Counted from the first letter of the stretch, positions 8,585-18,126 are shown. The stretch is DNA of 34,581 nucleotides from Candidatus Methanoperedentaceae archaeon (GCA_003104905.1 PQAS01000008.1:1-34581); one strand, 5' to 3'. The notes: a model not told the origin generated them from the sequence alone. Numbers and translations: made by a program.

Positions 8585-10264
8585 TTATTTAGCTAAAACA
8601 ATCTTCAATTGTTTAAACCAGACATCAGCCATTTTATTTGAACCATTTATATTGGGATGAACTTCATTCGATAGATCAGTATCAGTATTAATTCCTGCTT
8701 CATTATAGATATCCGCAAAATAGACGTTCTTTCCCTGGCTTTGCCTGTTAGTTACTACACCTCGAATTGCATTATTGTATGCGATAGTTGCACTATTATC
8801 GGTTTTACGCGGTATAATTGAAGCAACGATTACTTTTGTTTTGGGTGATTTTACTGCAATCTTATCAATAAGAGTTCCTAATCTATCAGGAGCTGTTTCA
8901 AGATTATAGTTATGAGATATATCATTAGTTCCAATATGCAATAAAACTATATCGGGCGTATATATTGATATCCAGTCCTCTACCTTATTAGATATTTTGT
9001 CTATTTTCCATCCCGTGTGTCCCTCATGATCTTTATCGGGTAGTGTTTTATATCCGCTTGACAACGAACCAACAAAATCTACCTTAATACTATTGTTTGC
9101 CAGAAGATCCCATAGACGATTTCGGTAACTGCTGGATGATGAAGTTATTGAGTCACCCAGAGGCATGATTTTAATAACCGGGGATATTGGGGTGGCATTC
9201 AAGCCTGACTTTACCTGTAGAGTCATCTTTCCAGTCCGGTTCACATTCCCCTGCAAGTCTTGAGCGTAAGCTCCGTAATCGTAAAATCCGTTTGACAGGT
9301 TTGTGAAATTATTATACAATCTGTAAATTCCGGCATCATAAGAGGCTTTTATTTCTTCAGGGCTTAATGCACGATTCCATATACGGACTTCATCAATAGT
9401 TCCTTTGAAATATCTGGAAAGATCGGGACCGCCAATTTTTAAATTATCAGTATTAGATATAATATTTGTGGGGCCAAGCATGCTATTTTCAAGATGTCCA
9501 TTGAAATAAATTTGTACCTGCTCCCTGTTATATACACCAACTAAATGAATCCAGGTATTACCATCTAAAGGATATGAAGAATTGCTGAAAAGTTTATAAG
9601 TATTGTGTGAAGTTTTCTGGTTGACCCTGAAGTAAGCTTTACCTGTAGACTCACTCAAAGAAAGTTCATAGCCGTCAGTAGAATCTCGTGTAGCCTTTTT
9701 CACAATATGTGATGTTTCTAATCTTTCAGGTTTTACCCATGCTTCAACTGTGATATTCCCGGTAATATTCAGATTTGATGCATTTCCTGCATCAATATAA
9801 TCATTTACGCCATCAAAAATCAGGGCATTTCCAAACTTTCCAGACGTTGAAGCAGGGCAATTTGTTCCTGAACATGTAGCGTTATTTTCCCATGTGCTCC
9901 AGTCCCTGAAAAATGTCGAATTTTCACCAGTTTCAGTATTGAACCTCCACCAACCAACTAAAGAACGATTCCAATCTATGAAGGCTGTCGAAGCATTAGA
10001 AACTGTTGTATTGATGTAAGCATAATTTTGAGCAAGGATTGTACCGTTTGCCGGAGTGGGATAGGTAAAGGAGATACCACTGCTGGCAACGAGAGATAAC
10101 GTAATACTTTCCGAGCTATTTATTGAATTTCCGTCCTGTGTATTGTCACTGCCAGTGTTCGTAATATATGGTACTGCACCTGCAATAATCACCAGCAATA
10201 AGACTGCAAACAGTGATATTCCAAAAGCTATTCTGTAGAGATGTGCCCAATAAGTTCTATCCAT
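8585..10264 (-). CDS. membrane-anchored LamG/SGNH-hydrolase surface protein
   Basis: It is about 559 residues from ATG 10264; ATG 10270 and 10294 are in-frame alternatives. I prefer 10264 because a GGCGG stretch sits 7 bases ahead. An uncleaved signal or anchor spans about residues 13-33. A concanavalin-like LamG domain follows (LVGWWRFN..., [35 protein letters not shown]). The C-terminal third is an SGNH/GDSL hydrolase: GDSIT with nucleophile Ser372, HTGWKI, GTND and VHPN with His536. The usual catalytic Asp three residues before that His is Asn533 (AAT codon). It is probably exported and binds or deacylates extracellular polysaccharide; substrate unknown. Similar domain pairs occur in carbohydrate esterase family 3-like proteins. 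Confidence 0.85.
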   Translation of the reverse strand: MDRTYWAHLYRIAFGISLFAVLLLVIIAGAVPYITNTGSDNTQDGNSINSSESITLSLVASSGISFTYPTPANGTILAQNYAYINTTVSNASTAFIDWNRSLVGWWRFNTETGENSTFFRDWSTWENNATCSGTNCPASTSGKFGNALIFDGVNDYIDAGNASNLNITGNITVEAWVKPERLETSHIVKKATRDSTDGYELSLSESTGKAYFRVNQKTSHNTYKLFSNSSYPLDGNTWIHLVGVYNREQVQIYFNGHLENSMLGPTNIISNTDNLKIGGPDLSRYFKGTIDEVRIWNRALSPEEIKASYDAGIYRLYNNFTNLSNGFYDYGAYAQDLQGNVNRTGKMTLQVKSGLNATPISPVIKIMPLGDSITSSSSSYRNRLWDLLANNSIKVDFVGSLSSGYKTLPDKDHEGHTGWKIDKISNKVEDWISIYTPDIVLLHIGTNDISHNYNLETAPDRLGTLIDKIAVKSPKTKVIVASIIPRKTDNSATIAYNNAIRGVVTNRQSQGKNVYFADIYNEAGINTDTDLSNEVHPNINGSNKMADVWFKQLKIVLAK

Positions 10265-10266
10265 AA

Positions 10267-10446
10267 TCATACCGCCTTGAAGATTTCCATGCACAGCATA
10301 TAATTGCTACCCGCTTTGTGCCACCGCCGCAAAGATGGATATCCTTGCATAAATGCTTTTTCGATAATATCCGCCAAACCCTGTACTTTTTCAGAGAACT
10401 GGTCGCTGGCGATCGATCTCAGGTTCAATGGGACGAGTCCAGCCTC
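10267..10446 (-). other. possible minus-strand coding remnant ahead of the LamG/SGNH gene
   Basis: An open frame of 59 codons on the minus strand reads protein-like (…LRSIASDQFSEKVQGLAD…, …GYPSLRRWHKAGSNY…). It ends in TGA overlapping ATG 10270 in an ATGA arrangement. It has no good start: upstream it is closed by TAA, and only internal TTG or ATG codons are available. It may be the 3' end of a decayed gene once coupled to the hydrolase. No family is recognised. Confidence 0.25.
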
Positions 10447-10812
10447 TTATATCATTTTATGATAATAATTAAAGTTATGAGATTTTGGGTTTATGACCGC
10501 AAAGTTTTTAAATGGATATATCCAATTATAGCATGAGTTTGCATTGATGGAAAAATCATGCATCCATGCGAACATTATCCAAAGAAAAGTAGTTAGAATT
10601 AGATATTTCATAATCATATAGAGGTCACAAAGACTAATAGTGGCCTGATAGATCAATGTTACTTGTCATTTACAGTTTGGGTTATAAAATAAAGTCAAAG
10701 AGTCCGGGACTAATACGGTACTTGTTTAGTTCAGGATAGGTACTTTCAAAGATAGTCAGGTCCAAACCAATGAAATCTTCTTCTAGCACTCTTCAAAGGG
10801 AGGGTACAATAT
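10447..10812. other. intergenic region upstream of dnaG
   Basis: No gene is supported here. There is a perfect 12-base palindrome TGGATATATCCA at 10513-10524. A TATA-like element TTATAAAATA at 10682-10691 would place a dnaG start site near 10713 and give a leader of about 100 bases. The ribosome site GGGAGGG lies shortly before ATG 10813. Confidence 0.5.
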
Positions 10813-12150
10813 ATGCAAAATTCAGATACAACAAAATATATCATTCATGCAACAATAAAAGCAGACGGAGTAATAGAACGCCCGGATGTTGTTGGAGCAA
10901 TATTCGGTCAAACCGAAGGGTTAATCGGAGCGGACCTTGACCTCCGGGAACTGCAAAAAAGCGGCAGGATCGGAAGGCTTGAGGTCAACATAAAGTCAAA
11001 CATGGGTAAATCGGCAGGAACAATAGATATACCCTCAAGTCTTGACAAAGTTGAAACCGCAGTCCTTGCAGCAAGCCTTGAAACCATTGACAGGATCGGC
11101 CCTTGCATCTCAAATATCAGCGTCGTGAAAATTGAAGATGTGAGAAGCTCGAAAAGAAAACAGATCGTTGAGAGGGCAAAGCAGGTCCTTACAGCCATGT
11201 TCGACGAAATGCTCCCGGAAAGCCAGGAAATCATCGATGAAGTAAGGCAGTCCGTAAGGATCGAAGAAATGACCACATACGGGAAAGACAACATTCCCAT
11301 GGGCCCGAATGTTCTTGATTCTGATGCCATTATCGTTGTTGAGGGACGTGCTGATGTCCTGAACCTTCTTCGCTACGGCATCAAGAACGCCATAGCTGTT
11401 GGCGGGACAAATGTGCCGCAGGCAGTTGCAGATCTTTGCAAGAAGAAGACTGTCACAGCTTTCACCGACGGCGACAGGGGCGGAGAATTGATAATAAAGG
11501 AATTACTCCAGGTCGCAGATGTGGATTTCATTGCACGCGCTCCGGATGGAAAAGGTGTAGAGGAACTTGTTCAGAAAGAGGTTGTAAAATCATTAAGGCA
11601 GAAAATACCTGTTGAGCAGGCATTCGATTATTACCAGGTAGGCAAGAAGAGAAGAATTGCGATACTTGCGGCAACACGAAAGAAGGCCGGAAAGGGCGAA
11701 CCTATAGTTCCGGAAGAAGCTGAAACAAAACGTGAAGAACCTGCAGAAAATGAGCCTGTTGCAGAACCGGAAAGACCAAGGACAAGAGCAGAACCAAGAC
11801 CGGAAAATAGGTTTGAATCCAGAGCAGAACACAGGGAAGAACCAAGATTTGAAAAAGAGGTTAAGGAGAGCCCATTCCAGGAACATATAACAGATTTGAG
11901 CGGAACTCTCAGTGCGCGCTTCCTGGATGAGAATAACAATGCTATCAATGAAGTGCCGGTCCGTGATCTTGCAACGGCTTTGAAAGAGGCAAATGGCAAT
12001 ATCAAATGTGTAGTCTTTGATGGCGTTATAACCCAGCGTATTGTGGATATCGCAGCCGAAAAGGGAATCGAAAACCTGGTTGGCGCAAAAATGGGAAATA
12101 TCGTTAAAAGCCCTGCATCAATCCATATCGAAACATCAAATCAGCTTTAG
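10813..12150 (+). CDS. dnaG: DnaG-type primase of archaea
   Basis: The 445-residue protein has a central Toprim domain with EGRADV (Glu177) and the acidic motif DGDRGG (Asp219, Asp221). The N-terminal domain ([34 protein letters not shown], in parts [10 protein letters not shown] and [10 protein letters not shown]) is the archaeal signature. After about residue 290 there is a long Glu/Arg/Pro-rich low-complexity linker, then a C-terminal folded segment. In archaea this protein binds the exosome and is linked to RNA tailing/degradation; primase activity is reported for some. The gene is followed 2 bases later by the cobT-like gene. Confidence 0.95.
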   Translation: MQNSDTTKYIIHATIKADGVIERPDVVGAIFGQTEGLIGADLDLRELQKSGRIGRLEVNIKSNMGKSAGTIDIPSSLDKVETAVLAASLETIDRIGPCISNISVVKIEDVRSSKRKQIVERAKQVLTAMFDEMLPESQEIIDEVRQSVRIEEMTTYGKDNIPMGPNVLDSDAIIVVEGRADVLNLLRYGIKNAIAVGGTNVPQAVADLCKKKTVTAFTDGDRGGELIIKELLQVADVDFIARAPDGKGVEELVQKEVVKSLRQKIPVEQAFDYYQVGKKRRIAILAATRKKAGKGEPIVPEEAETKREEPAENEPVAEPERPRTRAEPRPENRFESRAEHREEPRFEKEVKESPFQEHITDLSGTLSARFLDENNNAINEVPVRDLATALKEANGNIKCVVFDGVITQRIVDIAAEKGIENLVGAKMGNIVKSPASIHIETSNQL

Positions 12151-12152
12151 GA

Positions 12153-13178
12153 ATGTGGGTTAAACCTGACCCGGATCTTAGCCCTGAAAAACCCCTGTTC
12201 CTTTGCATACTTGCAAATACGCAGACGGCTAAAATCCCGAATATTTCTGCAGCAGGAAAATCTCCGGAACTAACGGATTTTACTCCTGCCGCAGATGCGG
12301 AACTTGTGGAGACGGGTTTTGCCATAAGCATAAGCGAGCCTGCAATGACGCCGTCAGGTGCCCCTTCTCCGGCAGTTTTGACAAGGGCATCAATGCTGCT
12401 GACCGGGATACCCTGTATTTTCATAAACTCGGGACTTAACGTCCGCCCCATGATCCCAACAATAGACCTGAATGCCCGTCCTGGTGGCGATATCAGAAAA
12501 GGTCATGCAGTAGCAGATGCGTTTGAAATATATAATAAATCCAGGACACTTGGTGAAAAGCTCGGAAAACTTTCGGATCTTGTGATAATCGGTGAAAGCG
12601 TGCCTGGTGGAACAACTACGGCCATGGGCGTTCTCAGGGCTCTTGGCTATGATGGCAAAGTCTCATCCAGCTTCCCGAAAAACCCTCTTGATATCAAGCA
12701 CAGAGTTGTAGAAGAAGGGATGAAATATTCCGGAATATCTTTCGGGGGCTTAAGAAAAAGGCCGCTTAACGCGGTTGAAAGTCTTGGCGATCCGATGATG
12801 GCATCAGCGGCAGGACTTGTTGATGGACTCAGGACGAAAACCGTTCTGGCGGGAGGGACCCAGATGGTCTCGGTGCTTGGCATAATCAAACATCTTGGCA
12901 TGGAGCGTGATGTTTCCATCGCTACGACCAGATATGTTGCAGATGACAGAAGTGCCAATTTCAGGGAAATGACAGAAATCCTCGGATATGAGGCATTTGC
13001 TGCAGACCCGGGTTTTGGAACATCAAGAAGACATGGGCTTAGAATGTATGAGAATGGCGATGTGAAAGAAGGAGTAGGCGCAGGCGGTGCAATGTTCGCA
13101 GCAGCGATGATGGGTTTTTCGCAAAAGGAATTCAGGGAAAAAACGGAAGAAGTGTGCGATAGTATTTTTGGAATTTGA
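12153..13178 (+). CDS. cobT: archaeal CobT-like nicotinate-nucleotide phosphoribosyltransferase
   Basis: The 341-residue protein belongs to the archaeal family (TIGR00303/UPF0284) assigned to activation of the lower ligand base in cobamide synthesis. Typical features are LFLCILANTQTAKIPNISAAG near the start (LFLCILANT, ISAAGKSPELTDFTPAADAE), the GESVPGGTTTAMGVLRALGY motif, and LAGGTQMVSVLGI. The C-terminus has the glycine-rich EGVGAGGAMFAA segment. Cobamides are needed in quantity by methanogen-type methyltransferases. It starts two bases after dnaG stops and is very likely translated from the same mRNA. The biochemical role is known only by family. Confidence 0.85.
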   Translation: MWVKPDPDLSPEKPLFLCILANTQTAKIPNISAAGKSPELTDFTPAADAELVETGFAISISEPAMTPSGAPSPAVLTRASMLLTGIPCIFINSGLNVRPMIPTIDLNARPGGDIRKGHAVADAFEIYNKSRTLGEKLGKLSDLVIIGESVPGGTTTAMGVLRALGYDGKVSSSFPKNPLDIKHRVVEEGMKYSGISFGGLRKRPLNAVESLGDPMMASAAGLVDGLRTKTVLAGGTQMVSVLGIIKHLGMERDVSIATTRYVADDRSANFREMTEILGYEAFAADPGFGTSRRHGLRMYENGDVKEGVGAGGAMFAAAMMGFSQKEFREKTEEVCDSIFGI

Positions 13179-13204
13179 AAAAAACCAGAAGATAATAAAG
13201 CATC

Positions 13205-13576
13205 TCACTTCATAATTTCCTTATCAATGTTGGCTGCGATTTTCTTCATTTTATTATACCAATCATCGATGTTCCCAATTACCATTTCCTTTAGTTTTTC
13301 GGGTTCAAGAGCCTTATATTCATAGTAATATCCCCCTTCAATTATGGTTTTTGTCTCCCTGTGAACAAGACCGCAGGCCATAAGATTCTGTAAAGCCCTG
13401 TATGCTGTGCTTCGCTCCCGGGTCAATAGTTCACCAAGGCGTTCTGCCGTCATGGAGCCATTTGCCACGAGTACTTTATAGGATTCTATATCGATATTTT
13501 TAAGCCCGAGGATACACTTTGCGATATCATCGCATTTGAAATCTCCCCGGATCATTTCCGGAATTGATCTTGGCAT
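13205..13576 (-). CDS. TrmB-like HTH transcriptional regulator
   Basis: The 123-residue protein has a winged helix (AERLGELLTRERSTAYRALQNLMACGLVHRET) of TrmB/MarR type; key parts are LGELLTRERSTAYRALQ and a wing with GGYYYEY. A charged C-terminal helix (LKEMVIGNIDDWYNKMKKIA) may dimerise. ATG 13576 is preferred over the longer frame from 13663: an AGGATT sequence precedes it, and the longer form would translate through the promoter and palindrome. Related short regulators are common in Methanosarcinales. The 21-base palindrome at 13589-13609 in its own leader suggests autorepression, and probably control of the divergent ferredoxin gene. Confidence 0.8.
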   Translation of the reverse strand: MPRSIPEMIRGDFKCDDIAKCILGLKNIDIESYKVLVANGSMTAERLGELLTRERSTAYRALQNLMACGLVHRETKTIIEGGYYYEYKALEPEKLKEMVIGNIDDWYNKMKKIAANIDKEIMK

Positions 13577-13588
13577 AATAATCCTGTG

Positions 13589-13609
13589 TTTTGCACAATT
13601 TGTACAAAA
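13589..13609. promoter_or_regulatory. 21-base palindrome, candidate operator
   Basis: TTTTGCACAA and TTGTACAAAA are two 10-base arms (9 of 10 positions complementary) around one central base. The element lies between the regulator's TATA box (13620-13634, minus strand) and its start codon at 13576, covering the expected transcription start. Binding by the adjacent regulator is inferred. Confidence 0.55.
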
Positions 13610-13619
13610 CCTATCTATA

Positions 13620-13634
13620 CCTATAAGTTTAAAT
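13620..13634 (-). promoter_or_regulatory. TATA box of the TrmB-like regulator gene
   Basis: Read on the minus strand, ATTTAAACTTATAGG lies about 25-30 bases ahead of the predicted start site near 13600. The same A/T-rich segment sits directly in front of the divergent ferredoxin gene. Confidence 0.45.
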
Positions 13635-13643
13635 AGCTTATTA

Positions 13644-13826
13644 ATGAAAAATGAGGGTTTCATAATTGTTCTTGGGTGTAAGAAATGCGGAAAGTGTAAC
13701 GGTGTGTGCGAAACAGGAGCTCTAACACATGTCGATGGGATAGCCGGAATAGATCAAGAAAAATGCAGCCTGTGCATGCGCTGTGTCAGGGTATGTCCGA
13801 ATAAGGCCCTTGTGTATCTTGATTGA
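13644..13826 (+). CDS. small 2x[4Fe-4S] ferredoxin
   Basis: From ATG 13644 the protein is 60 residues. It carries two clusters of cysteines: CKKCGKCNGVC (Cys12, 15, 18, 22) and CSLCMRCVRVCPNKAL. The spacing CxxCxxCxxxC occurs twice and the second ends in CP, as in bacterial-type dicluster ferredoxins; the first lacks the Pro. It probably carries electrons for a soluble oxidoreductase. There is no obvious ribosome site and an A/T-rich promoter lies immediately upstream, so the mRNA may be leaderless. It is divergent from the TrmB-like regulator and may be its target. Confidence 0.8.
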   Translation: MKNEGFIIVLGCKKCGKCNGVCETGALTHVDGIAGIDQEKCSLCMRCVRVCPNKALVYLD

Positions 13827-13849
13827 ATCTATTATATTAAAGTTGACAC

Positions 13850-13865
13850 AATAATTATATATTAC
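13850..13865 (+). promoter_or_regulatory. TATA region for the DUF350 gene
   Basis: AATAATTATATATTAC in this interval is the only TATA-like sequence between the ferredoxin and the next gene. GAGGTGA follows, a good ribosome site, 5 bases before ATG 13910. Confidence 0.4.
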
Positions 13866-13909
13866 CCTATCACCATTATGATATTGCGCTAAGTGCGTGA
13901 GGTGAATTA

Positions 13910-14410
13910 ATGGAATTAATAAACGCAGTCGTAGGAATAATACAATTAGTTATCGCCATTATACTTGCAGTGGCGGCATTGTATATTGGTTTTTCCGTAT
14001 TGGGAAAGATAACTAAAGGGATTGACGAGGAAAAGGAAATCGCCAAAGGAAATACAGCAGTGGGTATTCTTGTGGCCTCTGTGTTCCTTGCAATAGGAAT
14101 TGTAGTACAGTCGGGAGTTGCAGGTATCTCAGTGGGAATTTCACAGGCTATGAATGTTGGTTTTCTGTCAAGCCTTGGTATTGCAATTATCGTGATCAGC
14201 ATCCTTCAACTTGTGCTGGGGATAGTGCTTGCAATAGTAGCAATATATCTTGCATTGAATATTCTGGACAAACTGACCAAAGGAATTGATGAATTCGAAG
14301 AACTCAAGAAAGGAAATGTTGCAGTAGCTCTTGAAATGGCAGGTGTTATAATCACAGTTGCGATTATCATCCAGTCAGGAGTAATGGGTATTACGGCTGC
14401 ATTGATCTAA
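13910..14410 (+). CDS. duplicated DUF350 membrane protein
   Basis: The 166-residue protein is two similar halves, each with two hydrophobic helices around a conserved loop: GKITKGIDEEKEIAKGNTAVG in the first, DKLTKGIDEFEELKKGNVAVA in the second (in short TKGIDE..E..KGN.AV). Four membrane helices are visible at about 5-30, 48-72, 85-115 and 133-160. The function of DUF350 proteins is not established; members often occur in pairs or as tandem domains. It has its own promoter and is followed by T-rich tracts, so it is probably monocistronic. Confidence 0.8.
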   Translation: MELINAVVGIIQLVIAIILAVAALYIGFSVLGKITKGIDEEKEIAKGNTAVGILVASVFLAIGIVVQSGVAGISVGISQAMNVGFLSSLGIAIIVISILQLVLGIVLAIVAIYLALNILDKLTKGIDEFEELKKGNVAVALEMAGVIITVAIIIQSGVMGITAALI

Positions 14411-14413
14411 AGA

Positions 14414-14452
14414 ACAATTCTTCTTTTTTCAATATTTCTTTTTTTTTCCATT
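14414..14452 (+). terminator. oligo-T termination region after the DUF350 gene
   Basis: A small AGAA/TTCT stem is followed by two long T tracts (T6 and T9) within 40 bases of the stop codon. T tracts of this kind end transcription in archaea. Confidence 0.5.
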
Positions 14453-14606
14453 ATTTGCATGTTTTAATTTAAATTTATGGCCTTAGCATATTGATTATAA
14501 TTTTTTTATATACTTTAAGTATGTTAAATTCCATGTTTTCAAGCTTTGGTTTGAGGGAAACAGCCATAGAAAATCGCTCAGCCTGAACAACTTCCAGATA
14601 CAGAAA

Positions 14607-14615
14607 CATATAAAC
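14607..14615 (+). promoter_or_regulatory. polB: TATA box of polB
   Basis: CATATAAAC is centred about 28 bases before ATG 14639. No ribosome site is visible near the ATG, so the mRNA is probably leaderless. Confidence 0.5.
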
Positions 14616-14638
14616 GCATTAAATTAAATCTAATCATA

Positions 14639-17221
14639 ATGAACTTCCAGATTCTCGATGCCGACTACACTTACAGCGACGATAAGCCTGTAGTAAGGCT
14701 ATATGGAAGGGATGATTCCGGAAATAGCATCTGCTGCCTTGTGCCTGATTTTGAACCTTATTTTTATGCAAAAGCAGCGCCTGAAATGGCAGGGATTTTG
14801 CAGGAAAAGTTCAAAGAACACATTCAAAGGATCGAGCCCGTCAAGAGGTTTGAACCTGTGGGCTATTTCAAGAATAAAACCAGCATGCTAAAGATAATCC
14901 TCTTTGATCCGAAAAGTGTGCCTGTTATCCGCGATGAGGTAAGGAACATGGTGGATGATATTTATGAAACTGATATACTTTTCCGCAACAGGTACATGGT
15001 AGATTCAGGACTTGGCGGCATGGGCTGGGCTAAATCAGAACCGGAAGGGTATCCGGTAAGAAATGAGGTATTATGCGACCGAAATATTACATCAAGATAT
15101 GTGGAACCTCTTGAGCTCCTGAAAAACGCACCCTTGCGGCATCTTGCATTTGATATCGAATGCCTGCCTTTAAATGGCGCAATGCCAACTCCTGAATATT
15201 CACCTATCGTTCTTATCAGCCTTGCTTTTGCTCCTGATTTTAAAGGAAAGAAAACACTTGTGCTCATTGGCAAGGATGCAAGAGAAGAAGGAGAAAACGA
15301 GAGCTGTGGCAGTGAAGAAAAAATGCTATGCAGGTTTTTTGAAATAATTAAGGAGTATGATCCCGATATCCTTGTGGGCTACAACTCAAACAGTTTTGAC
15401 ATCCCTTATATCGTTGACAGGATCAAAACACTCAATAAAAAAGGAGCACATATAGAACCGATCGCAGGCAGGGACGGCAGGACACTCTATTACAGGAAAA
15501 TTGGGAATGTAACAAGAGTAAGCGTGATGGGACGCATTGCCGTAGATGTACTGCCGCTACTTCGGCGTGAATTTTCCCTCAAACAGTACACATTGAGAAA
15601 TGCGGCAAAGGAATTGCTGGCCTGTGAAAAACTTGAAATACCATTTCTTGAGATGGAATCATACTGGAATGACAACGGCGAAAAGCTTTCAAAATTTATC
15701 GAATATGCAAGGCGTGACTCGGAACTTGCACTTCTTTTCCTGATGAAACTTCGGCTCATTGACAAATACATAGCTCTTGCGAGGGTGAGTGGAACTCTTT
15801 TGCAGGATATTCTGGATGGCGGGCAGACCCAGATGGTGGAGAACCTGATGCTTCGCGAGTATATGAAAAACGAGCGGGTCCTTCCGGCACGTCCCACGGG
15901 TGAGATGTCAGATGAGCGCTATGATGAAGGGGAGGAACTTGCGGGTGCGGAAGTACTGCCGCCAAAGAAGGGTCTTCTTGAAAATATTGTTATCCTTGAT
16001 TACAAATCACTATACCCGACTATAATGATGGCGCATAACCTGTGTTATACCACCGAAATCGTAGGAGATAGACCCAATGATGTGGTTGTTGCGCCTACAG
16101 GAGGTGTTTTTGTTTCCAGGAATATAGTTAAGGGCATCGTGCCATCTATTCTTGAAGATCTCTTGAACCGCAGGCAAGAGACGCGCGCAAAAATGAAGAA
16201 CGCAAATGATGAGGAAAAACGCGTACTTGATGCAACACAGCTTGCTCTTAAGATCCTGCTCAACAGTTTTTATGGCTATTCAGGATATACCAGGGCACGG
16301 CTTTACAGTTTAACTCTCGCAAGCGCAGTAACGAGCTTCGGACGCGAGAATATCCTGCGAACAAAAGATTTGATAGAGAACCGGATCAAGGAAATTATCC
16401 TGAGGGACGGAAAAGCTCTCAGGAAAGATGAAAACATAAGCGGAAAGCGCATCGGATTATCCGTGGTATATGGGGATACGGACAGCGTTTTTGTGAATCT
16501 TATTGGTGACGGGATCACCTTTGATGAGGCGCAGCTTGTTGGAAATAGTATCGCCGGAACAGTCACGGATTCTCTCGTTAAGCCTATGGAACTTGTTTTT
16601 GATTCTTTTGCCAGGCGCGCCATATTCCTTGCCAAGAAGCGATATGCTCTGCTTATCCAGGATAAAACTGCGAAGGGAATGTCAGAAAAGATAAAAGTAA
16701 AAGGCATGGAAACCGTGCGGCGTGACTGGTGCGAACTTACCACAAAGACGATTGAGAAGGTCCTTGCACTTGTGCTTATAGAAGGAAAGGTGGATGATGC
16801 TGTTCTTCTTGTTAAGAATACGATTAACAGCATAAAAACAATAGATGCAAGCAGCCCGCTTTTTGAAGACCTTATTTTGACAAGGCAGTATACCAAGAAA
16901 ATTGAAAGCTACAGGAACAGGCAGCCCCATATAACAGTTATAGAAAAACTTCAGAAAAGAGGTATTGTTTCAAACGTGGGTGACAGGATACCTTTTGTGA
17001 TCGTGGCGGGAAATGCGATTTTTGTTGACCGCGCAGAAGACCCTGAATATGCACAAAAGAAAAACCTCCCTATTGATGTTGATTATTACATCAATAAACA
17101 GATACTTCCGCCGGTTGAACGTATATTATCTGATTTCGGGGTAACAAGGGAAATGTTAAGGGGGATGGGGGAAAGAAAAGTGCAGATTGAAACAAAACAA
17201 AAGCAATTATTTGAATTTTAG
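14639..17221 (+). CDS. polB: family-B DNA polymerase (PolB)
   Basis: This 860-residue replicative/repair polymerase has 3'-5' exonuclease motifs FDIEC (Asp172, Glu174), NSFDIPY and YARRDSEL. Polymerase motifs are DYKSLYPTIM (Asp454), KILLNSFYGYSG and YGDTDS (Asp613, Asp615), followed by KKRY. All catalytic acids are present, so it should be active and proofreading. The last residues, KQKQLFEF, fit a PCNA-interacting (PIP) box. The length is slightly above the 770-800 residues of thermococcal PolB. No intein is visible in the polymerase motifs. The next gene starts within a few bases. Confidence 0.96.
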   Translation: MNFQILDADYTYSDDKPVVRLYGRDDSGNSICCLVPDFEPYFYAKAAPEMAGILQEKFKEHIQRIEPVKRFEPVGYFKNKTSMLKIILFDPKSVPVIRDEVRNMVDDIYETDILFRNRYMVDSGLGGMGWAKSEPEGYPVRNEVLCDRNITSRYVEPLELLKNAPLRHLAFDIECLPLNGAMPTPEYSPIVLISLAFAPDFKGKKTLVLIGKDAREEGENESCGSEEKMLCRFFEIIKEYDPDILVGYNSNSFDIPYIVDRIKTLNKKGAHIEPIAGRDGRTLYYRKIGNVTRVSVMGRIAVDVLPLLRREFSLKQYTLRNAAKELLACEKLEIPFLEMESYWNDNGEKLSKFIEYARRDSELALLFLMKLRLIDKYIALARVSGTLLQDILDGGQTQMVENLMLREYMKNERVLPARPTGEMSDERYDEGEELAGAEVLPPKKGLLENIVILDYKSLYPTIMMAHNLCYTTEIVGDRPNDVVVAPTGGVFVSRNIVKGIVPSILEDLLNRRQETRAKMKNANDEEKRVLDATQLALKILLNSFYGYSGYTRARLYSLTLASAVTSFGRENILRTKDLIENRIKEIILRDGKALRKDENISGKRIGLSVVYGDTDSVFVNLIGDGITFDEAQLVGNSIAGTVTDSLVKPMELVFDSFARRAIFLAKKRYALLIQDKTAKGMSEKIKVKGMETVRRDWCELTTKTIEKVLALVLIEGKVDDAVLLVKNTINSIKTIDASSPLFEDLILTRQYTKKIESYRNRQPHITVIEKLQKRGIVSNVGDRIPFVIVAGNAIFVDRAEDPEYAQKKNLPIDVDYYINKQILPPVERILSDFGVTREMLRGMGERKVQIETKQKQLFEF

Positions 17222-17232
17222 GAGTGAAAATC

Positions 17233-18093
17233 TTGAAGACCCATCCCAGATGTGCATCATGCTTATTATCAAGAGTACAATTTGAGGCCGAACTTTCCAC
17301 CAAAGACCTGGAATTGCAGAAAAAAGTGGTACTTGCAGGCATCGAAGTGCTTCGGAAATACATGGTCGACGGTGCGCCTGCGACCCATCTTTCTACCAAG
17401 ATACACAGGGAAGCATACAGGATCCTCGGGGATATTGATCCATATTCCCTTAAAAAAAAAGAGAGCAATGAAGCGGCAAGAAAGCTCATGCCTCTTGCCA
17501 GGGAATTTGTAGCGCAAAAGGATTCCTTCAGGCGAGCCGTGCTTGTATCGATCATCGGCAACTCATTTGATTTCGGGGTTCTTGGATTTGACGCTGATAG
17601 AGCAACGGCAAAGTCCGCCATGCAGGAACAGATCACACACGGGCTTGATGTGGATGATTCGGATAAGATAAAAACGATGCTTAGTAACGTTGTCTATCTT
17701 GCTGATAATTGCGGTGAGATCGTATTTGATATGTTGCTCTTTGAGCAAATAAAAAAGCTCGGAGGCAATATCACACTTGTTGTCAGGGGTGCGCCCATTC
17801 TGAATGATGTCACCATGAAAGAAGCTCTGGAACTTGGTATTGACAGGATGGTTGACAGGGTGCTCACCACAGGTTCAAATGCCATTGGTTTGTGCCTGCA
17901 GGAAGCTCCACCTGAACTTGTGGAAGCCCTGGGGAATGCATCGCTTATTATCAGCAAGGGGATGGCGAATTACGAGACGATGTCCGAGTATGATTTCAGG
18001 CCGATCGCATATCTTTTGAGGACAAAATGCGAATCAGTGGCTGAAGCGATGGGATTGGAGAAGGATATGAATGTGGCAAGGGTGGAAGATTAA
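17233..18093 (+). CDS. DUF89/ARMT1-type damage-control phosphatase
   Basis: The protein is about 286 residues from TTG 17233; GTG 17224 is an in-frame alternative. I prefer TTG because GGAGTGA (17221-17227) lies at the right distance before it, whereas GTG is inside that site. The N-terminus has a CASCLLSR Cys pair, typical of the archaeal subfamily. The LADNCGEIVFDMLLFEQI motif (DNCGE...D) holds the Asp/Asn metal ligands of DUF89 phosphatases. VVRGAPILNDVT and ISKGMANYETMSE are further family markers. Members dephosphorylate harmful or unwanted sugar and cofactor phosphates; the substrate here is unknown. It follows polB by a few bases and is presumably co-transcribed. Confidence 0.85.
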   Translation: MKTHPRCASCLLSRVQFEAELSTKDLELQKKVVLAGIEVLRKYMVDGAPATHLSTKIHREAYRILGDIDPYSLKKKESNEAARKLMPLAREFVAQKDSFRRAVLVSIIGNSFDFGVLGFDADRATAKSAMQEQITHGLDVDDSDKIKTMLSNVVYLADNCGEIVFDMLLFEQIKKLGGNITLVVRGAPILNDVTMKEALELGIDRMVDRVLTTGSNAIGLCLQEAPPELVEALGNASLIISKGMANYETMSEYDFRPIAYLLRTKCESVAEAMGLEKDMNVARVED

Positions 18094-18126
18094 CATGTTT
18101 ATAGCAATTTATTTAATTCAAATATT

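Noticed and set aside
10318-10536. 72-codon plus-strand frame ahead of dnaG
   Set aside because: It is antisense to a more protein-like minus-strand frame and has no promoter or ribosome site.
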